Notes under the pieces: generated by a model | Database searches by the model: none | The model's input: the letters and a program-made list of their open reading frames with translations, nothing else | Told to the model about the DNA's origin: nothing | Source: Brevundimonas alba | Lineage (GTDB): Bacteria; Pseudomonadota; Alphaproteobacteria; Caulobacterales; Caulobacteraceae | Assembly (NCBI RefSeq): GCF_011927945.1 | Contig: NZ_JAATJM010000001.1 | Span: 1,931,501-1,995,500 of the forward strand | Length of the DNA: 64,000 nucleotides | Direction of reading: 5' to 3' | Position numbers and translations under genes: made by a program | In this document: piece after piece, positions 54,380 through 64,000 of the stretch | How positions within the stretch are numbered: the stretch's first letter is position 1 | Layout: every line of letters starts with the position of its first letter

Positions 54380-55137
54380 AGCTCGCCTCCCGCCACGGGC
54401 AGGGCCGCGCCGTTGATCCCGGAGGCGCCGTCGCCGCACAGCCAGACGATGGTCTGGGCCACTTCGTCGGGGGTGATCAGCCGGCCTTGAGGATTGGAGG
54501 CGGCGAGGGCGGTGCGCGCCTCGTCTTCGCTACGGCCGGTCTTGCCGACGATGGCGTCGACGGAGCGGGCGACGAGATCGGTGTCGGTGAAGCCGGGGCA
54601 GACGGCGTTGACGGTGACGCCCTTCGAGGCGACCTCCATGGCCAGCGCTCGCGTCAGGCCGACGAGGCCGTGCTTGGCTGCGACATAGGCCGAGACGTAG
54701 GCATAGCCCTTCACTCCCGCGGTCGAGGCGACGTTGACGATGCGGCCCCAGCGGCGGGTCAGCATGCCGGGCAGGACCAGCCGTGCGGCCTCGGCGGGCG
54801 CCTCAAGGTTCAGGGCCAGCATGGCGCGGAGGTTGTCGGCGCTGGTCTTGAGGAAGGGCGCGGAGGTGGCGGCGCCGGCGTTGTTTACGAGGATGTCGAT
54901 CGGCCCGAACCGGTCGCGTCCGGCCTCAATGGCCGCGGCGAGGGCGTCGGGGTCCGTGACGTCGGCGGGGGCGGCGAAGGCGAGGTCGCCGATGCGGTCC
55001 GCGCTCTCGTTCAGTCGCCCGATGTGGCGGCCGATGAGGGTGACCTGACAGCCGGCCTCGGCCAGCCGCTCGGCGGTCGCGCGGCCGATGCCCGAGCCTG
55101 CGCCGGTGACCACGGCATGATGTCCGGAGAGGCTCAT
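54376..55137 (-). CDS. Short-chain dehydrogenase/reductase (3-hydroxyacyl-CoA type)
   Basis: 253 residues. The NAD(P)-binding [14 protein letters not shown], the Ser of the active site (VASTAG) and YVAAK (YxxxK) are all present. The C-terminal PVAGGEL fits classical SDRs of 3-hydroxyacyl-CoA or hydroxybutyrate dehydrogenase type. It likely oxidises a hydroxyl intermediate in the operon's beta-oxidation-like steps. The ATG overlaps the stop of the monooxygenase/reductase gene. Confidence 0.93.
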   Translation of the reverse strand: MSLSGHHAVVTGAGSGIGRATAERLAEAGCQVTLIGRHIGRLNESADRIGDLAFAAPADVTDPDALAAAIEAGRDRFGPIDILVNNAGAATSAPFLKTSADNLRAMLALNLEAPAEAARLVLPGMLTRRWGRIVNVASTAGVKGYAYVSAYVAAKHGLVGLTRALAMEVASKGVTVNAVCPGFTDTDLVARSVDAIVGKTGRSEDEARTALAASNPQGRLITPDEVAQTIVWLCGDGASGINGAALPVAGGEL

Positions 55138-57434
55138 ACGGGGCCGGCCTGCTGCTGTTTTTCGAGGTTGCGGGCCAGTTGGGCGAAGCCTTGGCGGTAC
55201 TGCACCGGCGGCTGGACGCCGCGCCAGCCGAGCTCCGCGGCAGCCCTCAGGCTCCAGTTCGGATCGGCCAGATGGGGCCGGGCGAGGGCGCACAGGTCGG
55301 CGCGGCCGGCCGCGAGGATGCTGTTGACGTGATCGGTCTCGTAGATGTTGCCGACGGCCATGGTGGCGACGCCCGCCTCATTGCGGATGCGGTCGCTCAG
55401 GGGCGTCTGGAACATGCGGCCGTAGACGGGTCGCGCCTGTTCCGAGGTCTGGCCCGCCGAGACGTCGATCAGGTCGCAGCCGGCGTCGGCGAAGGCGCGG
55501 GCGATGGCGACGGACTCCTCCGGCGTGATGCCTTCGTCGACCCAGTCGGTGGCGGACAGGCGGACGGACATCGGCTTGTCGTCCGGCCATACGGCCCTCA
55601 TGGCGGCGAAGACCTCGAGCGGGAAACGAAGGCGGTTGCCCAGCGAGCCGCCGTATTCGTCGGTGCGCTGATTGGAGAGCGGGGTCAGGAAGGACGACAG
55701 CAGATAGCCGTGGGCGCAGTGCAGTTCGACCATGTCGAACCCTGCCTCGTCCGCCCAGCCCACGGCGCGCACGAAGTCGTCGCGGACGCGGTCCATGTCT
55801 GCGCGGGTCATCGCCCGCGGAACTTGATCGCCGTCGGACCAGGGGATGGAGGAGGGGGCGATCAGCCCCCAGCCGTCCTGAATCAATGGTTGATCGGCGC
55901 GCGGGCCCCACGGCCGTTCGACCGAGCCCTTGCGCCCTGCATGGGCGAGCTGGAGCGCGATGCGCGAGCCTTGAGCATGGACGAAGTCGACGATGCGGGT
56001 CCAGGCGTCGCGGTGCTCCGGCCGATACATGCCGGCGCAGCCGGGGGTGATCCGGGCGTCGGCGGAGACGTCGGTCATTTCGGTGAAGACGAGGCCCGCC
56101 CCGCCCAGCGCCCGGCCGCCGAGGTGCACGAGGTGGAAGTCGCCGACCGTGCCATCCTCGGCCGAATACATACACATGGGCGAGACGACGACGCGGTTCG
56201 GCACCGTCAGGCCGCGCAGGCGCAGCGGCGCGAACATGGGCGGCGGCGGTGCGGAGGAGGGCGGAGCGCCGGCGGCCTCGGCGAACCAGCGCTCGACCCC
56301 GGTCAGGAAGTCGCGGTCGCGAAGGCGCAGGTTCTCGTGGCTGACGCGCTGGCTGCGGGTCAGCAGGCTGTAGGCGAACTGCATCGGATCGAGGCCGACA
56401 TAGCGGTCGACCGTCTCGAACCACTCGGTCGAGTTGCGGGCCGCGCTCTGCAGCTTCAGCACCTCGACCCGGCGCTCGGCCTCATAGGCGGCGAGGGCGG
56501 CGTCGAGGTCACCGCCTTCGGTCAGGGCGCGGGCCAGGTGGATGGCGTCCTCGAAGGCCAGCTTCGTCCCCGAACCTATGGAGAAGTGGGCGGTGTGGGC
56601 TGCGTCGCCCATCAGCACGACCTTGCCGTCACGCCAGTTCGAACAGGCCACCCGCGGGAAGTTCAGCCAGGCCGAGCCGCGCAGGTGGCGGGCGTTGCTG
56701 ATCAGGGCATGGCCGCCCAGCCACTCGGCGAACAGGCCCTCGGCCGCGCGGCAGGTCTGGTCCTGATCCATGGCGTCGAAGCCAAGGCCGCGCCAGGTCG
56801 CCTCCGAACATTCGACGATGAAGGTCGAGGCGCCCGGCTCGAACTGGTAGGCGTGGGCCCAGATCCAGCCGTGCGGCGTCTCGACGAAGGCGAAGGTGAA
56901 GGCTTTGAACGACTGGTTCGTGCCCAGCCAGATGTATTTGTTGGTCCGCACGTCGATGTCGACGCCGAACGTCTCCGGGTTCTCGTTGCGGACCCGGCTG
57001 TTGAGGCCATCGGCGGCCACGATCGTGTCGGCGTCAAGCGCCCGGATGTCGGCGACCTCGCTCTCGAACCGCAGGCCGACGCCGAGGGAACGGGCCCGAT
57101 CCTGCAGGATGTTCAGCAGACGCTTCCGACCGATCCCCGCGAAGCCGTGGCCGCCGGAGCGAATGGTCTGGCCATGGATGTGGACGTCGATGTCGTCCCA
57201 GTGGACGAAGGCCGCCTCGATGATCGCTGCGGTCTCGGGATCGTTGGCCTTGAGGTTGGCGAGCGTCTGGTCCGAGAAGACCACCCCCCAGCCGAAGGTG
57301 TCGTCGGGCCGGTTACGCTCATGCACCACGACGTCGAGCGATGGATCGCGCAGTTTCAGAGAGATGGCGAGGTAAAGGCCGCCGGGACCGGCGCCCACGA
57401 TGGCGATGCTTCTGACGGCGGATCGCGTCGACAT
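55134..57434 (-). CDS. 2-Aminobenzoyl-CoA monooxygenase/reductase or salicylyl-CoA 5-hydroxylase (two-domain flavoenzyme)
   Basis: 766 residues in two flavin domains. The N-terminal ~390 residues are an aromatic hydroxylase: [17 protein letters not shown] (about 14) and [14 protein letters not shown] (FAD second motif). The C-terminal ~370 residues are an old yellow enzyme: [25 protein letters not shown] and [12 protein letters not shown]. In the known anthranilate enzyme the first domain hydroxylates and the second reduces the ring of 2-aminobenzoyl-CoA; the same architecture is annotated as salicylyl-CoA 5-hydroxylase. The neighbouring RidA favours the amino substrate. It begins the operon, 44 bases after the AraC gene. 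Confidence 0.9.
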   Translation of the reverse strand: MSTRSAVRSIAIVGAGPGGLYLAISLKLRDPSLDVVVHERNRPDDTFGWGVVFSDQTLANLKANDPETAAIIEAAFVHWDDIDVHIHGQTIRSGGHGFAGIGRKRLLNILQDRARSLGVGLRFESEVADIRALDADTIVAADGLNSRVRNENPETFGVDIDVRTNKYIWLGTNQSFKAFTFAFVETPHGWIWAHAYQFEPGASTFIVECSEATWRGLGFDAMDQDQTCRAAEGLFAEWLGGHALISNARHLRGSAWLNFPRVACSNWRDGKVVLMGDAAHTAHFSIGSGTKLAFEDAIHLARALTEGGDLDAALAAYEAERRVEVLKLQSAARNSTEWFETVDRYVGLDPMQFAYSLLTRSQRVSHENLRLRDRDFLTGVERWFAEAAGAPPSSAPPPPMFAPLRLRGLTVPNRVVVSPMCMYSAEDGTVGDFHLVHLGGRALGGAGLVFTEMTDVSADARITPGCAGMYRPEHRDAWTRIVDFVHAQGSRIALQLAHAGRKGSVERPWGPRADQPLIQDGWGLIAPSSIPWSDGDQVPRAMTRADMDRVRDDFVRAVGWADEAGFDMVELHCAHGYLLSSFLTPLSNQRTDEYGGSLGNRLRFPLEVFAAMRAVWPDDKPMSVRLSATDWVDEGITPEESVAIARAFADAGCDLIDVSAGQTSEQARPVYGRMFQTPLSDRIRNEAGVATMAVGNIYETDHVNSILAAGRADLCALARPHLADPNWSLRAAAELGWRGVQPPVQYRQGFAQLARNLEKQQQAGPV

Positions 57435-57478
57435 ATTTGAAGCTTGAAATATTTTTTGGCCCGAGTCGAGGCCCGGGA

Positions 57479-58465
57479 TCAGACCTCGGCGTGGCGGTCT
57501 ACGTGGCTCAGCTCGTGGAGCATGTGACTGCGCATGTCTCTGGGCGTGAGGCCGTATGCGCTCTTGAATGCCCGGTTGAACCCCGAGAGGTCGGCGAAGC
57601 CGCTGGCGAACGCAATGTCGGCAATGGAGCGATGCGCCTCTGCGATGTCTTTCAGGCAGCGACGCGCTTCGGTCAGCCGGCGCCGAACCAGCGACTGGCG
57701 GAAGCTCATGCTCGAATGTTCGAACAACCGGTGCAGATAGCGTTCCGACACGCCGGCTTTCACGGCGACTGCCCGTGGTGTCAGGCCGGGATCGCGATAG
57801 TGTTTGTCGATCTGTCGCAGCATGGTCTCGAGACGGGCCGAGCGCAGCGTCGCGGGCCCGGTCTCAAGGGTGTCGATCGCCGTGCCGAAACTGAGCGCGA
57901 TCAGGTCGTGGAAACCGCCCTCGAGCCAGGCGCGGGCCCGCTCGTCCTGGGTGGGAGAGAGGCGCAGCACCATCTCCGTGTAGTCATTCAGCAATACGCC
58001 GGCGGGACTGGTTGCGGACAAGGTGCGCGCGGTCATGTTTTCGAATTCGTCTATCCGCCGCCCCAGCGCACTCCGTGGCATGACGATGCACTGAAGAGAG
58101 CCGGCGGCCGCCATCGCCCCGCTCATCGGCGACGCGGAATCGAGCAGGATGAAATCGCCACGTTCCAGAGCGGCGTTCCGGCCGTTCTGAGAAAATCGTC
58201 GCCCCCCCGACCGCTCACGCATCAGCGCGACGACATCCATCGGAGACCGGCTGATCTCCTGCGAGCCGCGTATGACGTCGTACTGGCTGGTGGCGGTATC
58301 CATGAAGACGGTTTCGCCGACGAGCAGAGCCGTGTGCGTGCCGGTGAACGCCTCTTCGTTGCGGAAGATGGGCGCGGAATACATGTACGGCTGGCAGACT
58401 TCCTCGCGCCAGAAGGCCTTGCGGTCCACCTCCGGGAGCGCGTTCGTATCGATCCGCACGCCCAT
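57479..58465 (-). CDS. AraC family transcriptional regulator
   Basis: 328 residues by ATG 58465, which has GGGGAT upstream; an in-frame TTG at 58492 has no ribosome site. The N-terminal ~200 residues match the AraC-binding-like domain of the FeaR/NahR-unrelated 'AraC-binding-domain-like' group ([14 protein letters not shown]). The C-terminal HTH pair is [20 protein letters not shown] and [20 protein letters not shown]. It is the gene just upstream of the monooxygenase/reductase and on the same strand, so it is a likely activator of the aromatic acid operon. Confidence 0.92.
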   Translation of the reverse strand: MGVRIDTNALPEVDRKAFWREEVCQPYMYSAPIFRNEEAFTGTHTALLVGETVFMDTATSQYDVIRGSQEISRSPMDVVALMRERSGGRRFSQNGRNAALERGDFILLDSASPMSGAMAAAGSLQCIVMPRSALGRRIDEFENMTARTLSATSPAGVLLNDYTEMVLRLSPTQDERARAWLEGGFHDLIALSFGTAIDTLETGPATLRSARLETMLRQIDKHYRDPGLTPRAVAVKAGVSERYLHRLFEHSSMSFRQSLVRRRLTEARRCLKDIAEAHRSIADIAFASGFADLSGFNRAFKSAYGLTPRDMRSHMLHELSHVDRHAEV

Positions 58466-58749
58466 GACGCCGTCATCCCCGATGCGCGGCAAGAAATGAC
58501 GACTTCAACCGCAGTCGTCAACTGACGAATACATCAACCAAGAGAAATGAAGGTTTCCCGGTTAAAGTAAACATGATCGGCTTCATTAAGTGGCGCGATG
58601 TGCGCGCTGCGCCCATTCCATGCGGTCAGCGCCAAGACGGTGCACACGACGCCTCCTAAGCCTCGTCGCAGGTCTGCCGCTCTGTGGCGGCCTTGTGGAC
58701 GGATCAATCTGCCGGCTGCGCCAGGCGTGGACGGGCGAGGACGCGGAAT

Positions 58750-61700
58750 ATGGCTGTCACCACAACATACGGTCTGGCCCACCTTGGAGAAGGCGCCGCA
58801 GGAACCATGGACGCGGAGGCGGATGTCTTCGGCCTTGCCAGCGGCGGATACGGCTTCGCCGGCACGGATGCCGGCACCACTTCAGGCAACACAGGCTTGG
58901 CGCCATTCAGTCTGGTGACCGGCGTTGACCCTTCCGCGGCCGAGCTGACCAACGGGAACATCGTCATCGCCGGCGAAGACGCCAGCAGCATCCTGTTCCG
59001 CATTGTGGGGCCGAACGGCGCGACCGTGCTGAATACGGTGAGCGGGATCGACGCCAACACCTCGAACGCGGACGTCGCCGCATTGACGGGCGGCGGCCTC
59101 GTCATCGTCTGCGAGGATCATTTTGGGGCAACGGACAGCGACATCGACATCCGCATCTTCGACAATGCCGGCGGCGTGATCGCCAACTTCGTGGCCGACG
59201 GCACGACCGCCGATGACCGCAACGCCAAGGTCGCAGCCCTGGATAACGGCACGTTCGCCGTGGCCTGGACCCGCACGATCGGCGCGGAAACCGAGATCTG
59301 GTTCGCCGTCTACAGCGCCACCGGCGCCGTTATCGCGGCGCCCCAGCTGCAGGACACGGTCGGAACGATCAACCGCAACGTCAGCATCTGCGCGACGTCG
59401 ACGGGTTTCGCCATGGCCTATGAAGACAACGGCTGGAACGGCGATGTCGACATCACCCTGAGCCGCCGGGGCTTCACCGGGACCTTTATCGGCAACACCG
59501 AGATCGCAGGCAACGCCACCGCCGACGAAGGGCCGCAGATCGCCCGATTCGGCAACGGCATGCTGGCGGTGTCGTATGGAGACAATGCCGCGGCCGGGAA
59601 TACCGACGTCGTGGTCAAGCTCGTCGACCCTGCGACCGGGCAGGTCATCGCAAGCCAAGCGGCCCGTGGTATTCCGCTGCTCGGCAATGATGTCGTCAAC
59701 AACGCCCTGACTGGCTACGGCTATTCCACCATCGTTAGTCTGGAAACCAATCTGACGACGGGTCAGGTTTACTACGATCGCCTTCAAGTGCGGCGTTCTT
59801 CTGCGGGTGACGGCGCGGACGACGTCATCGTCGGTGACGACCTCGTCGACCTCATGAGTGGGGGAGAAGGCGCGGATCAGCTGTCGGGTATGGGCGGGGC
59901 CGATGTGCTCTCGGGCGGAGGCGGGAACGACCAGCTGGACGGTGGCGCGGACATCGACATCATGAATGGGGGTCTCGGCGACGACGTCTTCACCGCCAAC
60001 AATACGGCGGATCAGGCGGTCGAATTGGCGAACGAGGGCGTCGACACGGTCGTCTCATCGACGAGCTATACGCTCGGGGCCAACGTCGAGAACCTCTTCC
60101 TCGTTGGTGCAGGCAACTGGGCGGGCGTCGGCAACGACCTCGTCAATCAGATCCACGGCAACAGCGACGCCAACTTCCTCGACGGCGGCGGCGCCGCCGA
60201 TGTGATGACCGGCGGCCTTGGGAACGACACCTATATCTTCGACAACGCCGGCGATCTCGCCGTCGAACTGGCGAACGAAGGTCTGAATGACGGCATCTCG
60301 AGCGGCGTCATCGACCTGGTTCTACAGGATGGCGACAACATCGAACGGATCGAACTGACCGGACTCGCGAATTTGAACGCCACCGGCAGTTCGACCGACA
60401 ACGGCGTGAAGGGCAATGCCGGCAACAATGTTCTGAATGGCGGCGCAGGCGCCGATTTCATCGAGGGCCAGGGTGGTGCGGATACGCTGATCGGCGGCGA
60501 GGGTGGCGACGTCATGCTCGGCGGCGCAGGAGACGACACCTACTTCGTTGATTCGAAACAGGACTCTTTCCACGAATTCGACAATGAAGGCGTGGATCAC
60601 GTCTTTTCGACGGTGACGCTGAGCCTGTTCTCGGCCGTTGAAAACGCAACCCTTCAAGGCGGCTCCAACGTCGACGTTTTCGGGAATAATCTCGTCAACG
60701 TGATCACTGGCAATGCCGGGAATAACTACGTCGACGGCGCAGGCAGCAACGACACGCTGTTCGGGGGCGACGGCGACGACACCTTGGTTGGCGGAACGGG
60801 CGCTGACACCCTGACCGGTGGCCTCGGTAACGACGTCTTCGTCGTCGACAGCGCGGGCGACGTGGTCGTCGAGCTCGAAGGGCAGGGGGTCGATCGGGTG
60901 GAGAGCTCGGTTCACTACAGCCTGTTCGGCGATGTCGTTGAGGACCTGACCCTGCTGGGGTCGGCGCACATCGACGGCACGGGAAACTCGCTTGGCAACC
61001 GGATCACCGGGAACAGCGGGAACAACACGCTCGCGGGTTACGACGGGAACGACATCCTGACGGGCGGAACCGGCGGCGACCTGATGTATGGCGGCTGGGG
61101 CGACGATGTCTTCTATGTCGACGACATCGGCGACTCGGCGGTGGAGTTTGACGGCCAAGGGACCGACCTGGTCTATTCCTCGATCAGCTTCAGTCTTGTG
61201 GGCCAGCATCTCGAAAACGCCACCATGATCGCTGGGAACAGCGGCGATCTGACCGGAAACCAGCTCAACAACCGTCTCGCAGGCAGCGCCGGGTCGAATA
61301 TTCTGAGCGGAGCCGGCGGGAACGACATCCTTGTCGGCGGCGCTGGGGTCGATACCCTTGACGGCGGCGCTGAAACCGATCTGGCCGACTACTCCACGGC
61401 CGGATCCGGCGTCACCGCAAACCTCGAAGCCGGTGTGACCAGTAATGATGGCGACGGCTTCACCGATACCCTGATCTCGATCGAGAACCTGACCGGCTCG
61501 GCCTTCGGAGATGTTCTGACAGGCTCAGGCGCTGCTAACACGCTGATCGGCGGCACCGGCGTCGATGTGCTGAACGGCGGCGGCGGGATCGATACCGTGA
61601 GCTATGCCGACGCCTTGAGCGGCGTGGCCGCCCAGCTGAACGCCAACAAGGCGACGAACGACGGGCAGGGTGGCACGGACACCTTCTTGAGTATCGAGAA

Positions 61701-63042
61701 TCTGACTGGATCGAACTTCAATGACACCCTGATCGGCGACAGCGGCGTCAATGTGCTGCGGGGCGGGACGGGGACTGACACCCTGCTGGGTCTCGGCGGC
61801 GCGGACGTTCTGTGGGGCGGCGCCGGGGCGCTGAATGCTCTGCAGGGCGGCGCGGGCGACGACATCTACGTGCTGGAAGCCGCCGACAGCGTGACCGAGT
61901 TCGTCGGCGACGGCATCGACACCGTCGACGCCCGCATTCTCACCTATGTCCTGGCCAACAACGTCGAGAATCTGCTGTTCGGCGGGAACGGCGACTTCAA
62001 CGGCACCGGCAATGCGCTGGGCAACACCATCACCGGGGGAGCGGGATCGGATAACCTGCGCGGTCGTGGCGGTGTGGATGTGCTGATCGGCGGGCTGGGA
62101 ACGGATACGGTCGATTATACGCTCGCCGCCGCCGGGGTGACCGCCCGGCTGGACCTGCAAAAGGCCACCAACGACGGGGACGGCGCGACCGATACCTTCA
62201 CCTCGATCGAAAACCTGACCGGTTCGAACTTCAACGACCTTCTGATCGGCGACGGCAACTCCAATATCCTGATGGGCGGCGTCGGCTCGGACACTCTGCT
62301 GGGCGGCGGCGGCGCCGACCTGCTGATGGGTGGCTCGGGCGGCGCGAACAACCAGCTGCAGGGCGGGCAGGGCGACGACTGGTACGTCCTCGACGCCTTC
62401 GACACCTGTGTCGAGTTGGCGGGTGAGGGGCTGGACACCATCGAGGCGCGGGTCGGCACCTATACGCTCGGGGCCAATATCGAGAACCTGCTCTACACCG
62501 GCCCCGGCAAGTTCGTGGGCAACGGCAACACCATGGACAACGTCCTGACCGGCGGCGCGCTGGACGACATCATGCGCGGCAAGGGCGGCAATGACACCGT
62601 CTTTGGCGGCGCCGGCAAGGATGAGGTGCAACTGCGCGGCGTCGCGGCCGAATACACCGTTGCCGTCGAAGGCAACGGCTACCGGATTGTCGACACCGTC
62701 GCCGGCCGCGATGGATCAACCTTCGTCGATAGCGTCGAGGTCCTGCGCTTCGTCAACAACACGACCGTGACCCTGAGCTACCCCCCGCCGGCTGAGAAGA
62801 TTCTGGCCCCCCAGATCCTGCCGACGCTGTTGGACGACGACGCCTTCGTCCTGCCGCACGTGACGGACGATCAGCCGCTGGTCCTGCCGGGTTCGGAGAC
62901 GCTCAAGTTCCACGGTGATCCGCTGGTCCTGCCGCAGATCGAGGCGCCGCTGTTCGTCAATCTCGAGTTCCATCTGCCGCCCTCCAGCGACTGGATGATC
63001 ACACTCGGACATGACGGAGGCATTCTCGGCGACCCGATCTGA
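58750..63042 (+). CDS. Large RTX-type calcium-binding protein 2
   Basis: 1430 residues, no Sec signal. Residues ~30-350 are a beta-propeller-like region with repeated short units (VAALTGGGLVIVCEDHFG; VAALDNGTFAVAWTR), as seen in proteins of RTX type. From ~residue 360 come many RTX blocks (GGxGxDxU), interleaved with VENLxLxGxxxxxGxGN units of ~90-100 residues. The last ~490 residues are nearly the same as in RTX protein 1 (33001-37239), including the VLP tail (QILPTL, FVLPHV, LVLPGS, LVLPQI) and DWMITLGHDG. ATG 58750 has GAGGA nine bases upstream. It has its own terminator; no type I exporter is in view. Confidence 0.92.
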   Translation: MAVTTTYGLAHLGEGAAGTMDAEADVFGLASGGYGFAGTDAGTTSGNTGLAPFSLVTGVDPSAAELTNGNIVIAGEDASSILFRIVGPNGATVLNTVSGIDANTSNADVAALTGGGLVIVCEDHFGATDSDIDIRIFDNAGGVIANFVADGTTADDRNAKVAALDNGTFAVAWTRTIGAETEIWFAVYSATGAVIAAPQLQDTVGTINRNVSICATSTGFAMAYEDNGWNGDVDITLSRRGFTGTFIGNTEIAGNATADEGPQIARFGNGMLAVSYGDNAAAGNTDVVVKLVDPATGQVIASQAARGIPLLGNDVVNNALTGYGYSTIVSLETNLTTGQVYYDRLQVRRSSAGDGADDVIVGDDLVDLMSGGEGADQLSGMGGADVLSGGGGNDQLDGGADIDIMNGGLGDDVFTANNTADQAVELANEGVDTVVSSTSYTLGANVENLFLVGAGNWAGVGNDLVNQIHGNSDANFLDGGGAADVMTGGLGNDTYIFDNAGDLAVELANEGLNDGISSGVIDLVLQDGDNIERIELTGLANLNATGSSTDNGVKGNAGNNVLNGGAGADFIEGQGGADTLIGGEGGDVMLGGAGDDTYFVDSKQDSFHEFDNEGVDHVFSTVTLSLFSAVENATLQGGSNVDVFGNNLVNVITGNAGNNYVDGAGSNDTLFGGDGDDTLVGGTGADTLTGGLGNDVFVVDSAGDVVVELEGQGVDRVESSVHYSLFGDVVEDLTLLGSAHIDGTGNSLGNRITGNSGNNTLAGYDGNDILTGGTGGDLMYGGWGDDVFYVDDIGDSAVEFDGQGTDLVYSSISFSLVGQHLENATMIAGNSGDLTGNQLNNRLAGSAGSNILSGAGGNDILVGGAGVDTLDGGAETDLADYSTAGSGVTANLEAGVTSNDGDGFTDTLISIENLTGSAFGDVLTGSGAANTLIGGTGVDVLNGGGGIDTVSYADALSGVAAQLNANKATNDGQGGTDTFLSIENLTGSNFNDTLIGDSGVNVLRGGTGTDTLLGLGGADVLWGGAGALNALQGGAGDDIYVLEAADSVTEFVGDGIDTVDARILTYVLANNVENLLFGGNGDFNGTGNALGNTITGGAGSDNLRGRGGVDVLIGGLGTDTVDYTLAAAGVTARLDLQKATNDGDGATDTFTSIENLTGSNFNDLLIGDGNSNILMGGVGSDTLLGGGGADLLMGGSGGANNQLQGGQGDDWYVLDAFDTCVELAGEGLDTIEARVGTYTLGANIENLLYTGPGKFVGNGNTMDNVLTGGALDDIMRGKGGNDTVFGGAGKDEVQLRGVAAEYTVAVEGNGYRIVDTVAGRDGSTFVDSVEVLRFVNNTTVTLSYPPPAEKILAPQILPTLLDDDAFVLPHVTDDQPLVLPGSETLKFHGDPLVLPQIEAPLFVNLEFHLPPSSDWMITLGHDGGILGDPI

Positions 63043-63061
63043 CGGGAGACCAGGGACAAAA

Positions 63062-63093
63062 AAAGGGGGCCGCGCTGTCACGCGGCCCCCTTT
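63062..63093. terminator. Bidirectional intrinsic terminator
   Basis: A 13-bp perfect stem (AAAGGGGGCCGCG and its complement) encloses the loop CTGTCA. Rightward it is followed by CCGTTTT after TTT; leftward by a run of T (AAAAAAA on the top strand). It serves both RTX protein 2 and the convergent TonB receptor gene. Confidence 0.9.
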
Positions 63094-63108
63094 CCGTTTT
63101 CGGAGAGG

Positions 63109-64000
63109 TCAGAAGCGGTAGCGGGCGCCGATGAAATACTGGCGGCCGGTGTGGTGATACACGGAGGTGCTTTCGCGATCCGCGCCATCGCCGACGAACT
63201 GATGGTTCTCCTCGTCGGTCAGGTTCAGCGCCTCGAAGGTCACCTCGACCTGGTCGGTCAGCTGATACGAGGCGGAGGCGTCGATGTTCAGCGTCTCCTT
63301 CTTGCCCTCGACCTGGTTGCCGTTCCGGCCCGGGACGTTCTGGATGTAGCCGTCACGCGACGCCGCCGAGACCCGCGCCGAGAACTTGTCGTCCTCGTAG
63401 TAGAGGGTGGCGTTCCACGACTGCGGCGACAGATTGATCAGGTCGTCGGTCTGGAAGGCCGTGCACAGGGCATTGGCGCAGTAGTCGATCTCGGATTCGA
63501 CGTGGGTGTAGTTCAGCTGAACCCCGGTGTTGCCGAGCGGACCCGGCAGGAAGCGGAAGGGCTGCTGGTAGCTGACCTCGAACCCCTTAAGCGGGCCGCC
63601 TTCGGTGTTCACCGCGGCGGTCAGCTGGAAGATCGTGGTTGGCGAGCAGGCGCCGCTGCAGAAGCCCGGCGCAAAGGCGGACGGGTTCAGTGCGGTCAGG
63701 GCGGTGTAGGGCAGGTCCTGACGCAGGATCTGAATGTAGGTGTCGATGTCCTTGTAGAAGTAGGCGAAGGACAGCAGGCTTTCCTCGGCGAAATACCATT
63801 CCACGCTGAGGTCGTAGGTATTGGCCCGGAACGGCTCCAGCTTCACATTGCCGATCGAGGCCGTGAAGTTCGGACCTGACGCCGCCAGCGACGTCGTCGG
63901 AACCAGATAGTTGGTGCCTGCCAGGGTGTTGCCGATCTGCGGCCGGGCCATGACCTTGGCCGCGCCGAAGCGGATCAGCAGGTCCTCGACCGGCTCGAAG
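63109..64000 (-). CDS. TonB-dependent receptor, C-terminal part (cut by window edge)
   Basis: The frame is open to the window edge, about 297 codons, with the N-terminus outside. The end GRQYFIGARYRF with terminal Phe is the outer-membrane beta-barrel C-terminal signature. The stretch LNIDASASYQLTDQVEVTFE, followed by ALNLTDEENHQF, is the usual last part of TonB-dependent receptors; SLLSFAYFYKDIDTYIQ is a barrel strand pair. The part with FEPVEDLLIRFGAAKVMARP lies near the edge and is typical too. The substrate cannot be told from this part. Members of this subfamily in Caulobacterales often carry sugars or siderophores. Confidence 0.92.
   Translation of the reverse strand, partial: FEPVEDLLIRFGAAKVMARPQIGNTLAGTNYLVPTTSLAASGPNFTASIGNVKLEPFRANTYDLSVEWYFAEESLLSFAYFYKDIDTYIQILRQDLPYTALTALNPSAFAPGFCSGACSPTTIFQLTAAVNTEGGPLKGFEVSYQQPFRFLPGPLGNTGVQLNYTHVESEIDYCANALCTAFQTDDLINLSPQSWNATLYYEDDKFSARVSAASRDGYIQNVPGRNGNQVEGKKETLNIDASASYQLTDQVEVTFEALNLTDEENHQFVGDGADRESTSVYHHTGRQYFIGARYRF

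Overview
The window is about 64 kb of very GC-rich, densely packed alphaproteobacterial DNA. The gene content points to Caulobacterales, most likely Brevundimonas or a close relative: a divergent fliK/flgK flagellar pair with matching sigma-54 promoters, an alphaproteobacterial-type LexA box, bacterial GH47 and GH92 mannosidases, two large RTX-type proteins, secreted S9 peptidases and a TonB-dependent receptor. The genus is an inference from gene content, not a match result. Genes overlap often (ATGA, GTGA and TGATG junctions) and several convergent pairs end within a few bases of each other.

Layout. 1-4474: flagellar hook-length control protein FliK (leftward, cut by the window edge, with eight 14-residue VLP repeats), divergent sigma-54 promoters, then FlgK and FlgL. 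4522-7213: LexA-boxed DNA-repair pair (radical SAM/HhH protein and a DUF4130-UdgX fusion). 7329-10807: Mla-type lipid transport operon (STAS-MlaE, MlaF, MlaD, auxiliary lipoprotein). 10808-14526: a helical protein of unknown function, a Tat-type lipoprotein that looks like a circularly permuted D-amino-acid oxidase, and a leftward 3-oxoacid CoA-transferase operon with a small membrane protein between its subunits. 15029-19356: cell-envelope O-acylation cassette (two SGNH hydrolases, MBOAT acyltransferase, small membrane protein), with a 135-bp palindromic element wedged between the first two genes. 19410-24059: tyrosinase, polyproline metzincin lipoprotein, S9 peptidase. 24145-24963: protein with a FUS-like low-complexity domain.

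25133-29159: ATP-grasp / alpha-E / transglutaminase / Anbu proteasome-like operon. 29202-32933: convergent GH47 and GH92 alpha-mannosidases. 33001-37239: RTX protein 1 with six 95-residue Ig-like repeats. 37442-37517: tRNA-Lys(CTT). 37717-40889: APC permease, HPt protein, chorismate mutase, ferredoxin-NADP reductase. 40994-46703: DPP-IV-type peptidase, two tandem amidase lipoproteins, SemiSWEET. 46707-58465: one leftward run holding an AraC regulator, a CoA-dependent aerobic aminobenzoate-type degradation operon (monooxygenase/reductase, SDR, MarR, enoyl-CoA hydratase, acyl-CoA dehydrogenase, CoA ligase, thioesterase, RidA) and then cysD-cysNC. 58750-63042: RTX protein 2, whose C-terminal third is nearly the same as that of RTX protein 1. 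63109-64000: C-terminal part of a TonB-dependent receptor.

The strongest candidates for something new are the permuted D-amino-acid-oxidase-like lipoprotein, the LexA box in front of the radical SAM/UdgX operon, the shared VLP tails of the two RTX proteins (with a similar motif in FliK), the palindromic element that supplies the end of one gene and the translation signals of the next, and the RidA gene inside the aminobenzoyl-CoA operon.
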